In this document: positions 16,720 to 25,839 of the stretch, in pieces
How positions within the stretch are numbered: position 1 is the stretch's first letter
Layout: each line of letters opens with the position of its first letter
Origin: Clostridia bacterium
Lineage (GTDB): Bacteria; Bacillota; Clostridia; Oscillospirales; Acutalibacteraceae
Reading direction: 5' to 3'
DNA length: 64,000 nt
NCBI GenBank assembly: GCA_017403185.1
Contig: JAFQON010000042.1
Span: forward strand, 1 to 64,000
Notes under the pieces: generated by a model
The model's input: only the letters and a program-made list of their open reading frames with translations
Databases searched by the model: none
Told to the model about the DNA's origin: nothing
Made by a program: the position numbers and the translations under genes

Positions 16720-18126
16720 ATGGATGACCCCGGCCCTGCGACTCAGATTTTATTGAGTGCAACTGAACCGATTGACCCTCTTTCTATCGTTTTCAAGATT
16801 GTTCTTTTGTTTGTTCTTATTTTGGTGAACGCATTTTTTGCCATGAGTGAAATTGCAATTATTTCTCTCAATGACACAAAGATGCAGCGTCTTGCCGAAG
16901 AGGGCAACAAAAAGGCAAAGCAGCTTGTGAAGCTGACCGAAGACTCAAGCCGATTTCTCTCCACAATCCAGATAGGTGTTACCCTTGCGGGCTTCCTTAC
17001 CTCGGCATCGGCATCGCAGAATTTTGCGGTGATGCTTACCGATGCTCTGATGAAAACACCCGTTTCCCGAATCGGCGAAGGTGTAATCAACGGTTTTTCC
17101 GTTGTGCTTATCACAATAATCACATCATATTTTTCTCTTGTTCTCGGCGAGCTTGCACCCAAGAGAATAGGAATGCAGATTCCCGAAAAGGTTGCCTTCA
17201 AGGTGGTCGGAATCCTTGCATTTATTGCAAAGGTTACAAAGCCCTTTGTCAAGGTGCTTGCGCTCTCCACCAATGCGGTTGTGCGCCTTCTTCGCTTTGA
17301 CCCCAATGCCGACGAAGAACAGGTTACAGAAGAAGAAATCCGCATGATGGTTGATGTGGGCGGCGAGAAGGGTGTTATTGAGGACACTCAGAAGGAAATG
17401 ATAGACAATATATTTGAGTTTGATGACCTTGACGCAGGCGATATCATGACTCACAGAACAGAAATGACCGCAATCGAGGTTACCCGCTCTCTTGAAGAGG
17501 TTGCCGAGCTTGCGATTGAAAACGGATATTCGAGAATCCCCGTTTATGAGGATGACCCCGACAGCATAGTGGGTGTGCTTTACGCCAAGGATTTGCTTAA
17601 ATATGTGGGTCACAGCATCCCCGAGGAGCTTACAATCGCTCAGATAATGAGAAAAACCCTCTATGTGCCTGAAACTCAGAGCTGCGGTGACCTTTTTAAG
17701 GCGATGAATGAAAGCCGCACACAGTTTGCCGTTGTTGTTGACGAATACGGCGGCACGGCGGGTATAGTTACTCTTGAGGATGTGCTTGAATCCATAGTCG
17801 GTAATATTCAGGATGAATATGACGATGAAGAAGAGGAAATCAAGAAGATAAACGAAACGACCTTCACCGTTGACGGCACAACGGATCTTGATGAGGTTGA
17901 TGAACTCGTGGGCGTTGAGCTGCCCGAAGGCGATTACGATACTCTCGGCGGCTTTGTTATAAGCCTGCTCGGCTATCTGCCTTCAGAGATTGGCGAGGAG
18001 CCTATTGTTGCCGAATATAAAAATCTGCGTTTCACCGTTATTTCAATTGATGAACGCAGAATTGATGAAATTAAGGTTGAAATTCTTCCCGAGTCTGAAA
18101 AAGAAACGGAAGAGGAAGAAGATTGA
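16720..18126 (+). CDS. CNNM/CorC family membrane protein (DUF21, CBS pair, CorC-HlyC)
   Basis: A 468-residue protein with the classic order: N-terminal DUF21 membrane domain (about 25-205, three to four TM segments, with NAFFAMSEIAIISL and an ELAPKRIG motif), a CBS pair (about 225-345, with DIMTHRTEMTAIE and VVDEYGGTAGIVTLEDVLE), and a C-terminal CorC/HlyC transporter-associated domain (about 365-450), ending in an acidic tail. The family exports or regulates magnesium, and sometimes cobalt; the old 'hemolysin' name is misleading. The CBS pair likely senses ATP or Mg-ATP. It has its own promoter and a terminator hairpin just after the stop. Confidence 0.93.
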   Translation: MDDPGPATQILLSATEPIDPLSIVFKIVLLFVLILVNAFFAMSEIAIISLNDTKMQRLAEEGNKKAKQLVKLTEDSSRFLSTIQIGVTLAGFLTSASASQNFAVMLTDALMKTPVSRIGEGVINGFSVVLITIITSYFSLVLGELAPKRIGMQIPEKVAFKVVGILAFIAKVTKPFVKVLALSTNAVVRLLRFDPNADEEQVTEEEIRMMVDVGGEKGVIEDTQKEMIDNIFEFDDLDAGDIMTHRTEMTAIEVTRSLEEVAELAIENGYSRIPVYEDDPDSIVGVLYAKDLLKYVGHSIPEELTIAQIMRKTLYVPETQSCGDLFKAMNESRTQFAVVVDEYGGTAGIVTLEDVLESIVGNIQDEYDDEEEEIKKINETTFTVDGTTDLDEVDELVGVELPEGDYDTLGGFVISLLGYLPSEIGEEPIVAEYKNLRFTVISIDERRIDEIKVEILPESEKETEEEED

Positions 18127-18134
18127 TAAATTTG

Positions 18135-18166
18135 ACGGGTTGCAGCAGTTGCCGCAGCCCGTTATT
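18135..18166 (+). terminator. Terminator between the CNNM gene and the GH20 gene
   Basis: ACGGGTTGC / GCAGCCCGT pair around a short loop (18135-18162) followed by TATTATAT. It sits between the stop at 18126 and the GTG start at 18183, so it also argues against the longer GH20 reading frame that would start at 18123. Confidence 0.65.
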
Positions 18167-18182
18167 ATATCGGAGTGATGGT

Positions 18183-19592
18183 GTGAAAAGAATTGATGTT
18201 ATACCCATGCCCAACAAAATAACATATCTTGGCGGTGAAACAAAAATCAACCCAGAAAAGCTTGCCGCAACTGTTTCGGACAGCCTTGAGCAAGAGGAGT
18301 ATGTGCTCACTGCCGACAAAAACGGCGTTCAAATTCTTGGCGGGTCCGAAAAAGCTGTTTTTTATGCAAAGCAGACTCTTCTTCAGCTTGGTGAGGTTTG
18401 TCCGTGTGTTAAAATCGAGGACAAGCCTGCTTTTGCTCACAGAGGCTTTATGCTTGATACCGTGCGCCATATTTTCAGTGTGGAGGATACCAAAAAGCTT
18501 ATTGATGCTGCGGCAAGCGTCAAAATGAATGTTATGCACTGGCATCTGACGGATGACCAGGGTTTCCGGATATATTCTTCACGCAGACCCGATGCAGCAT
18601 TGAAGGGCTCCGTGCGAAAAAGCTCCGATTTCGGCAGGCTGAAGGAGAGCGGAGAATACGGCGGATATTTCACTGCCGACGAAATGAAGGAAATTGTTGA
18701 CTATTGCGCAGAAAGATACATCACGGTTATACCCGAATTCGATATTCCCGGTCACTCCTCGGCACTGCTTCACGCATTCCCTCAGCTTTCCTGCAAGGGC
18801 GAAGAGGTTGAAGTGAAAACCTCACAGGGGATTTATGAGGATATTCTTTGTGCAGGCAATGATGAAACTCTTGATGTTGTGTTTGATATTCTTTCGGATA
18901 TCCTTGAGATTTTTCCGTCGGAATATATTCATATCGGCGGCGATGAAGCCCCTAAAGCCCGTTGGAAGGAGTGCCCTCACTGTCAGGAAAGAATGAAAAA
19001 AGAAGGGCTTAAGGATGAAGAAACCCTTCAGGGTTGGTTCACAAATCAGGTGGTTGAATTCCTCAAAACAAAGGGAAGAAAAGCTGTTGTGTGGAACGAA
19101 AGCCTTAAAAGCGGGGTGGTTGACGGCAGCGTTACCGTGCAGATGTGGATGGATAAGAAGAAGCTTTCCGTTGACTTTGCAAATGACGGCGGCAGAATGA
19201 TAAACTCCGATTTCTTTCACTATTATTGCGATTATCCCTACGGTATGACACCGCTTATCAAAACCTATAATTACAATCCCGTTGACAAAAAAATAAAAGA
19301 TAAAAGCTCCGTTATCGGTGTGGAAGCACCGATATGGACAGAGTATATCAATAGTTTTGAGCATCTTTGCCATATGTTTTTTCCCCGTGTTACGGCTGTT
19401 GCCGAAACGGGCTGGACTTACGAAACAAACAAGAATGCCGCTGATTTTCAGCGAAGATTTATGGCGTATTCGGACATTCTGAAAAAAATCGGAATAATCC
19501 CCGCACCGCCCGAGGAATGGAATCCGTCACTTTTTGACAGGCTTACAAAGACAGTGAGCTTTTTCACGGGAGTTATGAAACGGAATAATTAA
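18183..19592 (+). CDS. GH20 beta-N-acetylhexosaminidase, cytoplasmic
   Basis: A glycoside hydrolase family 20 enzyme that removes terminal beta-linked GlcNAc or GalNAc by substrate-assisted catalysis. The 469 residues show a small N-terminal alpha/beta domain (about 1-80), then the barrel with AFAHRGFMLDTVRH, MHWHLTDDQGFRI, FDIPGHSSA and the catalytic pair D254-E255 in IHIGGDEAPK; the W-rich end WNESL and VEAPIWTEY shape the acetamido pocket. There is no signal peptide, so it should act on imported sugars. I chose the GTG at 18183 (GGAG 7 bases upstream). A NahK-like kinase elsewhere in the window could use its products. Confidence 0.9.
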   Translation: MKRIDVIPMPNKITYLGGETKINPEKLAATVSDSLEQEEYVLTADKNGVQILGGSEKAVFYAKQTLLQLGEVCPCVKIEDKPAFAHRGFMLDTVRHIFSVEDTKKLIDAAASVKMNVMHWHLTDDQGFRIYSSRRPDAALKGSVRKSSDFGRLKESGEYGGYFTADEMKEIVDYCAERYITVIPEFDIPGHSSALLHAFPQLSCKGEEVEVKTSQGIYEDILCAGNDETLDVVFDILSDILEIFPSEYIHIGGDEAPKARWKECPHCQERMKKEGLKDEETLQGWFTNQVVEFLKTKGRKAVVWNESLKSGVVDGSVTVQMWMDKKKLSVDFANDGGRMINSDFFHYYCDYPYGMTPLIKTYNYNPVDKKIKDKSSVIGVEAPIWTEYINSFEHLCHMFFPRVTAVAETGWTYETNKNAADFQRRFMAYSDILKKIGIIPAPPEEWNPSLFDRLTKTVSFFTGVMKRNN

Positions 19593-19664
19593 CAAACTGT
19601 TCATATTTTTCTTGCAGGAATCGACCGGAAATCCTGCGTATTAGTTTATGAAGGGGTGAGAAGC

Positions 19665-20684
19665 ATGACCATAAGAGAAAAAGTATGTCAGGCAGAAAGG
19701 CAGTTGTTATCACCGCTTGCCGCCTTTGCACAAAGCAGCAAGGGCAGATTGCGTGCGGAAGAGGAATGCCCCGTAAGAACGGTTTTTCAGCGTGACAGAG
19801 ACAGGATAATTCACTGCAGCTCCTTCAGAAGGCTGAAGCACAAAACTCAGGTGTTTCTCTCGCCCGAGGGCGACCATTACCGCACCCGTCTTACCCACAC
19901 CCTTGAGGTGTCGCAGATTGCGAGGACGATTTCGGGCGCACTTATGCTCAACGGCGACCTTACCGAGGCCATTGCGCTCGGTCATGATTTGGGTCACACC
20001 CCATTCGGCCATGCAGGCGAAAGAGCACTCAACGATGTTTGCCCGTCAGGCTTCAGGCATTATGAGCAGAGCATGAGAGTTGTTGATGTGCTTGAAAAAG
20101 AGGGCAAGGGGCTTAATCTTACCTTTGAGGTGCGCAACGGCATTGAGCGCCACACCAACGGTGAGCAGGCTGCAACGCTCGAGGGCAGAGTTGTGCGCCT
20201 TGCTGACAGAATTGCATATATAAATCACGATATTGACGATGCAACCGTTGCGGGCATTATGAGTGAGGAAGATATTCCGCTTGCAATCCGCCATGAGCTC
20301 GGCACATCAAAAAGTGCCAGAATAAACACTCTTGTTATGAGCTGCATTGAAAACAGTGTTGACGATATAGTGCTCGAAGCGGGCATAAAGCAAGCGTTTG
20401 ACGAGCTTCACAGCTTCATGTTTGCCAAGGTTTATACAAACCCCGCCTGCAAAAGTGAAGAGAAAAAGGCGGTCGATATGATTCAGCGGCTTTACTTTCA
20501 CTTTGCAAAGAAGCCCGAAAATCTGCCCTATCAGTTTCAGGGCATAGCAGAGCGTGACGGTCTTGCTGTTGCGGCTTGCGATTTTATCGCAGGCATGACG
20601 GACAGATACGCAGTGCGTGTTTTCAACGAGCTTTATGTGCCCAAGGCATGGAGCAAAACAGATGATTTTTTTATAGATATTTGA
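19665..20684 (+). CDS. dgt: dGTPase-like HD-domain deoxynucleotide triphosphohydrolase
   Basis: A 339-residue HD-superfamily phosphohydrolase that releases tripolyphosphate from dGTP or other dNTPs. The metal motifs are H in TRLTHTLEVSQ, HD in GHDLGHTPFGH, and a later D in RLADRIAYINHDIDD. The ATG at 19665 is best placed (AAGGGG 8 bases upstream); a GTG 9 bases earlier overlaps that site. It opens the common clostridial order dgt-dnaG-rpoD: dnaG begins 21 bases after its stop. The exact nucleotide preference cannot be told from sequence. Confidence 0.92.
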   Translation: MTIREKVCQAERQLLSPLAAFAQSSKGRLRAEEECPVRTVFQRDRDRIIHCSSFRRLKHKTQVFLSPEGDHYRTRLTHTLEVSQIARTISGALMLNGDLTEAIALGHDLGHTPFGHAGERALNDVCPSGFRHYEQSMRVVDVLEKEGKGLNLTFEVRNGIERHTNGEQAATLEGRVVRLADRIAYINHDIDDATVAGIMSEEDIPLAIRHELGTSKSARINTLVMSCIENSVDDIVLEAGIKQAFDELHSFMFAKVYTNPACKSEEKKAVDMIQRLYFHFAKKPENLPYQFQGIAERDGLAVAACDFIAGMTDRYAVRVFNELYVPKAWSKTDDFFIDI

Positions 20685-20705
20685 TAAAGAAAGGGCGGTG
20701 AGCTT

Positions 20706-22454
20706 GTGCGGATAAACGAGAGATTCATTCAGGAGCTTCAGGAAAAGGTAGATATAGAATCCGTTATTTCATCAAGCATCACCCTTAAACGCAGGGGTAA
20801 AACCCTTGTGGGTCTGTGCCCTTTTCATAATGAAAAAACTCCGTCGTTCACCGTTTACCCCGAGAGCAACTCTTTTTATTGCTTCGGCTGCGGTGCGGGC
20901 GGAGATGTTATAACTTTTGTAAGGCGGATGGAAAATCTCGATTATATCGAGGCAGTCAAATCTGTTGCGCAGATGGCAGGAATGTCAATGCCGGAGGACG
21001 GTTATGACGATACCCTGTCAAAGCAGCGCATGAAGCTGCTCAGCGCAAACCGAGAGGCGGCGAGATTTTACCACGAATGCCTTATGGACCCGAAAAACAG
21101 AGCTGCACTCGATTATTTTCTTAACCGAGGTCTTTCAATAAACACAATCCGCCGTTTCGGTCTGGGCTATGCTCCCAACGATTGGCGAGAGCTTATAAAT
21201 CACCTTAAATCAAAGGGCTTTACCGAGCATGAGCTTGTGCTTGCAAACCTTGCACGGCGTTCCGATAAAGACGGCAGAACGAACTTTTACGATAATTTCA
21301 GAAACAGAGTGATGTTTCCCATAATTGACCTTCGGGGCAATGTTATTGCCTTTGGCGGCAGAGTTATGGACGATTCAAAGCCCAAATACATAAACACCTC
21401 CGATACCCTTGTTTATAAAAAGAGCAACGGAGTTTTCGGACTCAATCTTGCGAAAAACGCAAACGACAACAAGTTGATTCTTGTTGAGGGCTATATGGAT
21501 GTTATCGCCCTTCATCAGGCGGGCTTTACCAATGCAATCGCCTGCCTGGGCACGGCATTCACCAACGAGCAGGCAAATCTGCTTTCACGATATGCGGATG
21601 AGGTTATAATCTGCTATGACAATGACGGCGCAGGCCGCACGGCAACCGCAAGGGCATTGGGAGTGCTCAACAAAACGGGGCTTAAGCTCAGGGTTGTGCA
21701 GATGACGGGCGGCAAGGATGCTGACGAAATAATACGCACCCACGGCAAAGAAAGATTTGCCGATTTGCTCAAAGGGGCGGCAAGCACAACCGAATACAAG
21801 CTGCTTGAAGAGCGTGCAAAGCGTGATTTGTCAACAGATGACGGCAAGGTGGAATTCCTCATTGCCGCTGCTCAGGTGCTTGCTTCCTGCGGCACGATAG
21901 AGCGTGATATCTATTCGACACGCCTTTCAAACGAGCTCGGTGTGAGTGCCGACAGCATAAAAGCGCAGATTAAATCTGCCGAGGGCAAGCTCAGGCGGCT
22001 TGAAGAATCAAGAAAGCATAAAGAAGAAATGGCGGCAATCGAAAAAAGCTTTGAGGATAAAAACAATCCCGAGCGTGCGGCGAATTTAAAGGCTGCAAGG
22101 GCGGAGGAAACGCTCATTGCTTCGTTTATGCGAAACCCCGATTTTTATAATAAATTAAAAGAACGCATCTCACCCGAGGATTTTGTCACGGCATTCAACC
22201 GCAGAATTATGCAAAGCCTCGTGAAAGCTCTCGAAAACGGTATTGAGCCGAATCTGAGTGCTTTTTCGGCAGATTTTACGCCTGAGGAAATGGATTCCGT
22301 AACAAGAATTTTTCACCTTTCTTCAACTCTCGGCAACACTCTCAGAGAGTGTGAGGACTGCATAGAGGTGCTTAAAGATAAATCGTCGCAAAAAATAACG
22401 GATACATCTTCCATGAGTGACGAGGAATTTCTTAAGTTGTTTAAGAAAAAATAA
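20706..22454 (+). CDS. dnaG: DNA primase DnaG
   Basis: DnaG makes RNA primers at the replication fork together with DnaB helicase. The 582 residues start with the zinc ribbon C38-H41-C59-C62 (LCPFHNEKTP and FYCFGCGAGGD), followed by the catalytic core (MFPIIDLRGNVIAFGGR), the TOPRIM domain with EGYMDVIALHQ and YDNDGAGR, and a C-terminal helicase-binding region. Start is a GTG at 20706 with GGGCGGTGAG upstream. It lies between dgt and rpoD as in the macromolecular synthesis operon; no rpsU is present in it. Confidence 0.97.
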   Translation: MRINERFIQELQEKVDIESVISSSITLKRRGKTLVGLCPFHNEKTPSFTVYPESNSFYCFGCGAGGDVITFVRRMENLDYIEAVKSVAQMAGMSMPEDGYDDTLSKQRMKLLSANREAARFYHECLMDPKNRAALDYFLNRGLSINTIRRFGLGYAPNDWRELINHLKSKGFTEHELVLANLARRSDKDGRTNFYDNFRNRVMFPIIDLRGNVIAFGGRVMDDSKPKYINTSDTLVYKKSNGVFGLNLAKNANDNKLILVEGYMDVIALHQAGFTNAIACLGTAFTNEQANLLSRYADEVIICYDNDGAGRTATARALGVLNKTGLKLRVVQMTGGKDADEIIRTHGKERFADLLKGAASTTEYKLLEERAKRDLSTDDGKVEFLIAAAQVLASCGTIERDIYSTRLSNELGVSADSIKAQIKSAEGKLRRLEESRKHKEEMAAIEKSFEDKNNPERAANLKAARAEETLIASFMRNPDFYNKLKERISPEDFVTAFNRRIMQSLVKALENGIEPNLSAFSADFTPEEMDSVTRIFHLSSTLGNTLRECEDCIEVLKDKSSQKITDTSSMSDEEFLKLFKKK

Positions 22455-22478
22455 AATATATATTAGGATGTGAGTTTT

Positions 22479-23564
22479 ATGGAAGGAAACGAAAAGAAGA
22501 TACCTTTTAAAACACTGGTGGAAAAGGGTAAAGCGGCAGGCAAGCTGACAACTCAGGAGATTGACACCTATATTGTCGAGATGGACCTTGATATTGAAGA
22601 GCTGGACAAGCTTTATGAAACGCTTGAAGCCAACAATATCGAGGTTGTGGACGATTTGTCCAGTGCGGCAATCGAGAATTTCAATGTTGATCTTCCCAAG
22701 GCGCTTGATATCGGCGGCGGTGACGAAAAGGGAATGACTGTTGATGACCCCGTTAAGGTTTACCTTAAGGAAATCGGCAGAGTGCCCCTTCTTACCCCTG
22801 AAGAGGAGATTGAGCTTGCTATCAGAATTGCGGATGACGATCAGAAGGCAAAGCAGCGCCTTGCGGAGGCAAATCTGCGCCTTGTTGTAAGCATTGCAAA
22901 AAGATATGTGGGCAGAGGAATGCAGTTCCTTGACCTTATTCAGGAGGGTAATCTCGGTCTTATCAAGGCGGTTGATAAGTTCGATTACACCAAGGGCTTC
23001 AAATTCTCAACCTATGCCACATGGTGGATAAGACAGGCTATTACAAGAGCTATTGCCGACCAGGCAAGAACAATCCGTATCCCCGTTCATATGGTTGAAA
23101 CCATCAACAAGGTTAAAAAGACAAACAGCCAGCTTCTTCATAAGAACGGCAGAGACCCCTCGGCAGAAGAAATCGCCGCAGAGCTTGATATGCCCGTTGA
23201 TAAGGTAAGAGAAATCCTCAGAGTTGCTCAGGAGCCCGTTTCGCTTGAAACTCCCATCGGCGAGGAGGAGGACAGCCATCTCGGCGACTTCATCCCCGAT
23301 GATGATGCTCCCGCGCCTGCAGACGCGGCATCAATGCTTCTTCTCAAAGAGCAGCTCAACGATGTGCTCAAAACCCTCACCCCCAGAGAAGCAAAAGTGC
23401 TTGCTCTCCGTTTCGGCCTTGAAGACGGACACCCCCACACTCTTGAAGAGGTGGGCAGCGAATTCGGCGTTACCCGTGAGCGTATCCGTCAGATTGAGGC
23501 AAAGGCTCTCAGAAAGCTCCGCCACCCCAGCAGAAGCAAGAAGCTCAGAGATTTTATTGATTGA
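22479..23564 (+). CDS. rpoD: Primary RNA polymerase sigma factor RpoD (sigma-A)
   Basis: The housekeeping sigma factor. The 361 residues show region 1.2 ([20 protein letters not shown]), region 2 with the -10 recognition and melting helix [14 protein letters not shown], region 3 ([13 protein letters not shown]), and region 4 with the -35 helix-turn-helix [18 protein letters not shown]. The N-terminus keeps a short region 1.1-like part, normal for Firmicutes. The ATG at 22479 is preferred over a GTG at 22470 by distance to AGGATG. The many TTGACA/TATAAT promoters in this window match its expected specificity. It ends the dgt-dnaG-rpoD operon. Confidence 0.97.
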   Translation: MEGNEKKIPFKTLVEKGKAAGKLTTQEIDTYIVEMDLDIEELDKLYETLEANNIEVVDDLSSAAIENFNVDLPKALDIGGGDEKGMTVDDPVKVYLKEIGRVPLLTPEEEIELAIRIADDDQKAKQRLAEANLRLVVSIAKRYVGRGMQFLDLIQEGNLGLIKAVDKFDYTKGFKFSTYATWWIRQAITRAIADQARTIRIPVHMVETINKVKKTNSQLLHKNGRDPSAEEIAAELDMPVDKVREILRVAQEPVSLETPIGEEEDSHLGDFIPDDDAPAPADAASMLLLKEQLNDVLKTLTPREAKVLALRFGLEDGHPHTLEEVGSEFGVTRERIRQIEAKALRKLRHPSRSKKLRDFID

Positions 23565-23566
23565 TA

Positions 23567-23611
23567 AAACAAACCGTGTAAACTCCGATATGAGTTTACA
23601 CGGTTTGTTTG
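23567..23611 (+). terminator. Strong terminator after rpoD
   Basis: An 18-bp perfect stem (AAACAAACCGTGTAAACT / AGTTTACACGGTTTGTTT) with an 8-base loop, two bases after the rpoD stop. The stem's own 3' arm ends in TTTGTTTG, and the next gene's -35 box begins immediately after it. Confidence 0.85.
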
Positions 23612-23640
23612 TTGACAAGCACAGCGGTTTATGTTATTTT
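23612..23640 (+). promoter_or_regulatory. Promoter of the small membrane protein gene
   Basis: TTGACA (23612-23617), 17-base spacer, TATTTT (23635-23640), a weaker -10. The -35 abuts the rpoD terminator. Confidence 0.6.
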
Positions 23641-23661
23641 TAAAAAAAGGAGATGATTTTT

Positions 23662-24186
23662 ATGCCGCAGAGAAAAACACATGATGTATATTCGGGTAAT
23701 CAGAAGGTTGGAGAAATATGGGAGCGTTATGACAATAAGTCATCACTTGAAGCTGAAATGAATGTGAAAATTGCAGCTGCAGAGATGTGTCTCAAAGAAT
23801 CAAAGGCGCAAGATGCCATTGACAGAAATCCCAAGCTGAAGAAAAAGCAAGACAGAATGTTTAAACGCGGAGAAAGAGCGGAAGTTGCCGGAAATATTTT
23901 TATTGCTGTTGCCGTTATTGTTGCTGTTGTGTTTTTTGCTTTAATGTTTTTAAATCCTGAAACAATTTTTGATATGATTCCGATGGTGTATTTTTATTTC
24001 ATACCCGGCGGTATTTTTGGCTTCGGATGGGGATTGAAAATGTATTATCCTGAACTTGATGTCAAAAGAAATAAGCCAAAATTTGACTGGGGCGGAATTT
24101 TATTTATGTTTTTAGCCTGCGGTTTAGGTTTCACTTTCGGTTATTTCCTGCTAACAATATTTATAAGAAACTTTTTCTTGCTGTAA
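23662..24186 (+). CDS. Small membrane protein of unknown function
   Basis: A 174-residue protein not recognised as a family. Residues 1-75 are charged and helical (QKVGEIWERYDNKSSLEAEM, KKKQDRMFKRGERAE) and may form a coiled coil; three hydrophobic segments follow at about 78-100, 108-128 and 145-170. The ATG at 23662 lies 10 bases after AAAGGAG; the ATG at 23653 is too close. The coding sequence is visibly more AT-rich than rpoD before it, and it is followed by a repeat-like intergenic stretch, so it may be a recent arrival. No partner gene is evident. Confidence 0.65.
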   Translation: MPQRKTHDVYSGNQKVGEIWERYDNKSSLEAEMNVKIAAAEMCLKESKAQDAIDRNPKLKKKQDRMFKRGERAEVAGNIFIAVAVIVAVVFFALMFLNPETIFDMIPMVYFYFIPGGIFGFGWGLKMYYPELDVKRNKPKFDWGGILFMFLACGLGFTFGYFLLTIFIRNFFLL

Positions 24187-24345
24187 AACTGTTTTTTTGA
24201 CAGTGTAGGGACAGACCTCTGTGGCTGTCTTTGTATGCCGAAGGGCACCGTTGGTTTTTCGGTACGGCGGAACAACACAGGGGTCAGTGACCCCGCGTGG
24301 CCTCCAGCGAAAAGCGAATCAAACCCTTAAAAAGCAAACAACGCA
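24187..24345. repeat. Non-coding stretch with several palindromes, possible dispersed repeat
   Basis: No gene is visible here. It contains GACAG...CTGTC ends around 24200-24228, an interrupted hairpin around GGCACCG...CGGTAC, and a perfect 7-bp palindrome GGGGTCA-G-TGACCCC (24280-24294). Its text (TAGGGACAGACCTCTGTGG, GGGGTCAGTGACCCCGCG) resembles sequences that recur between genes in gut Clostridia, in my recollection. Such copies suggest a MITE-like or structured intergenic repeat. This cannot be proven from one copy. Confidence 0.4.
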
Positions 24346-24381
24346 TCCGCACAAAGTTTTCGCTTTGTGCGGACTTTTTTA
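24346..24381. terminator. Terminator hairpin between the repeat stretch and the NahK operon
   Basis: An 11-bp perfect stem (TCCGCACAAAG / CTTTGTGCGGA) followed by CTTTTTTAA on the plus strand. On the minus strand it lies directly behind the stop of the last gene of the NahK-like operon, so it may serve both sides. Confidence 0.8.
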
Positions 24382-24714
24382 ATCCACTGTTATATATCCT
24401 ATTTCAACAGGGCCGTCTTCAACGCGGTCAAGGTAAGTTTTGAGCACAAGGTAAAACTCAAATTCCGCGTGATGCCTGCCGCTTTTTGTCTGCCAGTCCC
24501 GAAGCTGATATTTCGTTTTCAGAAGCGTTGTCAGATCGCCGTTTTCATCGGGAAGAGACTGCGTGTGCACATAGTTGAATTCTGGCAGTCGGTTAAGCCG
24601 TGCATACTCTTCAACAGAGTCGCATGAATCCAGATAAAAGCCCCTTTTATTATCAAGAAGCCATTTGAAAAAGAGCTTTTTGAATTCAAATTCGCTGAGA
24701 ATATCCGAAATCAT
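24379..24714 (-). CDS. Hypothetical protein, third gene of the NahK-like operon
   Basis: A 111-residue soluble protein without signal peptide or membrane segments; I do not recognise it. It is rich in aromatic and acidic residues (EFEFKKLFFKWLLDNKRGFYLD, FEFYLVLKTYLDRV). It follows the kinase gene by 2 bases and no promoter is seen between them, so it is almost certainly cotranscribed, and a terminator closes the operon just behind it. A role linked to the kinase or to the CBM9-like protein is plausible by position only. Confidence 0.65.
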   Translation of the reverse strand: MISDILSEFEFKKLFFKWLLDNKRGFYLDSCDSVEEYARLNRLPEFNYVHTQSLPDENGDLTTLLKTKYQLRDWQTKSGRHHAEFEFYLVLKTYLDRVEDGPVEIGYITVD

Positions 24715-24716
24715 TG

Positions 24717-25838
24717 TTATATTCCGAGCTCTTTGCGGCAGTTTTCAACGATATTCTTCATATCGTCCATTTTCTTTTCCATATCGGCAACAAGCGCAAA
24801 CTGAGTGCGGCATCTCACAAGATTATGCTCGGGGTAGGCGGTTTTGAAGTAAACATCGCCGTTGATGAAGTCGCCGAGAAAGCGCATTCCGCATTCAAGC
24901 GTCATAAGCTTTGACGAAAATGCAAGCTGATTTATCTCTTCCTTTGTGAGGCTGTTGCCTGCAGATGAAAGGTAGCCCTTTGTGTATGCTCTGAAATAAT
25001 CAAGGCTGAGCGATACTTTTGAAACATCCTTTTCATCCTCTGCGGCGGTGTTTGCGCCGAAGCGGATGCTGTCGCCGAAATCATAGAGCGAAAGCCCGGG
25101 CATAACGGTGTCAAGGTCAACAACGCAGATTCCCTTGTCGGTTTCGTTGTCAAACATAACATTGTTGAGCTTTGTGTCGTTGTGAGTAACTCTCAGGGGC
25201 AGCTTGCCATCGTCAAGAAGCTTGAGCAATATGCCGCAATCTTCTTCACGGTCAAGAACAAAATCAATTTCTTCCCTGACCTGCTCGGCTCTGCCTGAAA
25301 GGTTATCTGCAACTGCCTTTTTGAAGTCTGCAAATCTCGAAACGGTGTTGTGGAAGTTGGGGATGGTTTCAACAAGGCTGTCAATCGGATAATCCGCAAG
25401 CATCTGCTGAAATCTGCCGAAGGATTCCGCTGCATTGAAGAAAACCTCTTCGTTTTCAACGCTCTGGTATGAGTGTGCATCATAAATAAAGTTGTAGCAT
25501 CGCCAGCAGCGGTTGCCGCCGTCCATATAGAAAGGCTTGCCGTCTTTTGCGGGATAAACGCAAAGGCATTCCCTTTTGATATCTCCGCCGTTTTCAAGTA
25601 TTTTTTTCTGCATATGGCTCGTAACGCCGAGAACATTGTTCATGAGCCCCTCATGGTCCTTGAAAACATAGGTGTTGAGCTCCTGCACAAGATATCTGTT
25701 GAGCTCGCCGTTTTCCTCACGGAAATCGAACCTGTAGGTGTTGTTTATATGACCGTCGTGAAGCTGAGTTATGTTTTCAAGCTCACCGTCAAAACTAAAA
25801 GCTCCGAGAAGCTCTTCAACATTGATTTTGTTATCCAT
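24717..25838 (-). CDS. NahK-like N-acetylhexosamine 1-kinase (APH-fold sugar kinase)
   Basis: A 373-residue kinase of the aminoglycoside-phosphotransferase fold that closely follows the bifidobacterial N-acetylhexosamine 1-kinase NahK (LnpB): shared landmarks are DGHINNTY (28-35), THNDTKLNN with catalytic base D221, DLDTVMPG (241-248, Mg site), DFGDSIRFGA, ECGMRFLGDFINGD and YPEHNLVRCRTQF. NahK makes GlcNAc-1-P or GalNAc-1-P with ATP, bypassing the 6-phosphate route in lacto-N-biose/galacto-N-biose salvage. The match is from memory of the family, not a search. It is second in a three-gene operon, 1 base after the CBM9-like gene; no lacto-N-biose phosphorylase gene is in the window. It should not be read as antibiotic resistance. 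Confidence 0.8.
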   Translation of the reverse strand: MDNKINVEELLGAFSFDGELENITQLHDGHINNTYRFDFREENGELNRYLVQELNTYVFKDHEGLMNNVLGVTSHMQKKILENGGDIKRECLCVYPAKDGKPFYMDGGNRCWRCYNFIYDAHSYQSVENEEVFFNAAESFGRFQQMLADYPIDSLVETIPNFHNTVSRFADFKKAVADNLSGRAEQVREEIDFVLDREEDCGILLKLLDDGKLPLRVTHNDTKLNNVMFDNETDKGICVVDLDTVMPGLSLYDFGDSIRFGANTAAEDEKDVSKVSLSLDYFRAYTKGYLSSAGNSLTKEEINQLAFSSKLMTLECGMRFLGDFINGDVYFKTAYPEHNLVRCRTQFALVADMEKKMDDMKNIVENCRKELGI

Positions 25839-25839
25839 T

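Noticed and set aside
16720..18126. Hemolysin
   Set aside because: DUF21, CBS pair and CorC-HlyC domain order marks a CNNM/CorC ion transporter; the hemolysin label is historical.
24717..25838. Aminoglycoside resistance kinase
   Set aside because: The fold family is shared, but the motif set follows N-acetylhexosamine 1-kinase (DGHINNTY, HNDTKLNN, YPEHNLVR) and the operon has a carbohydrate-binding protein.
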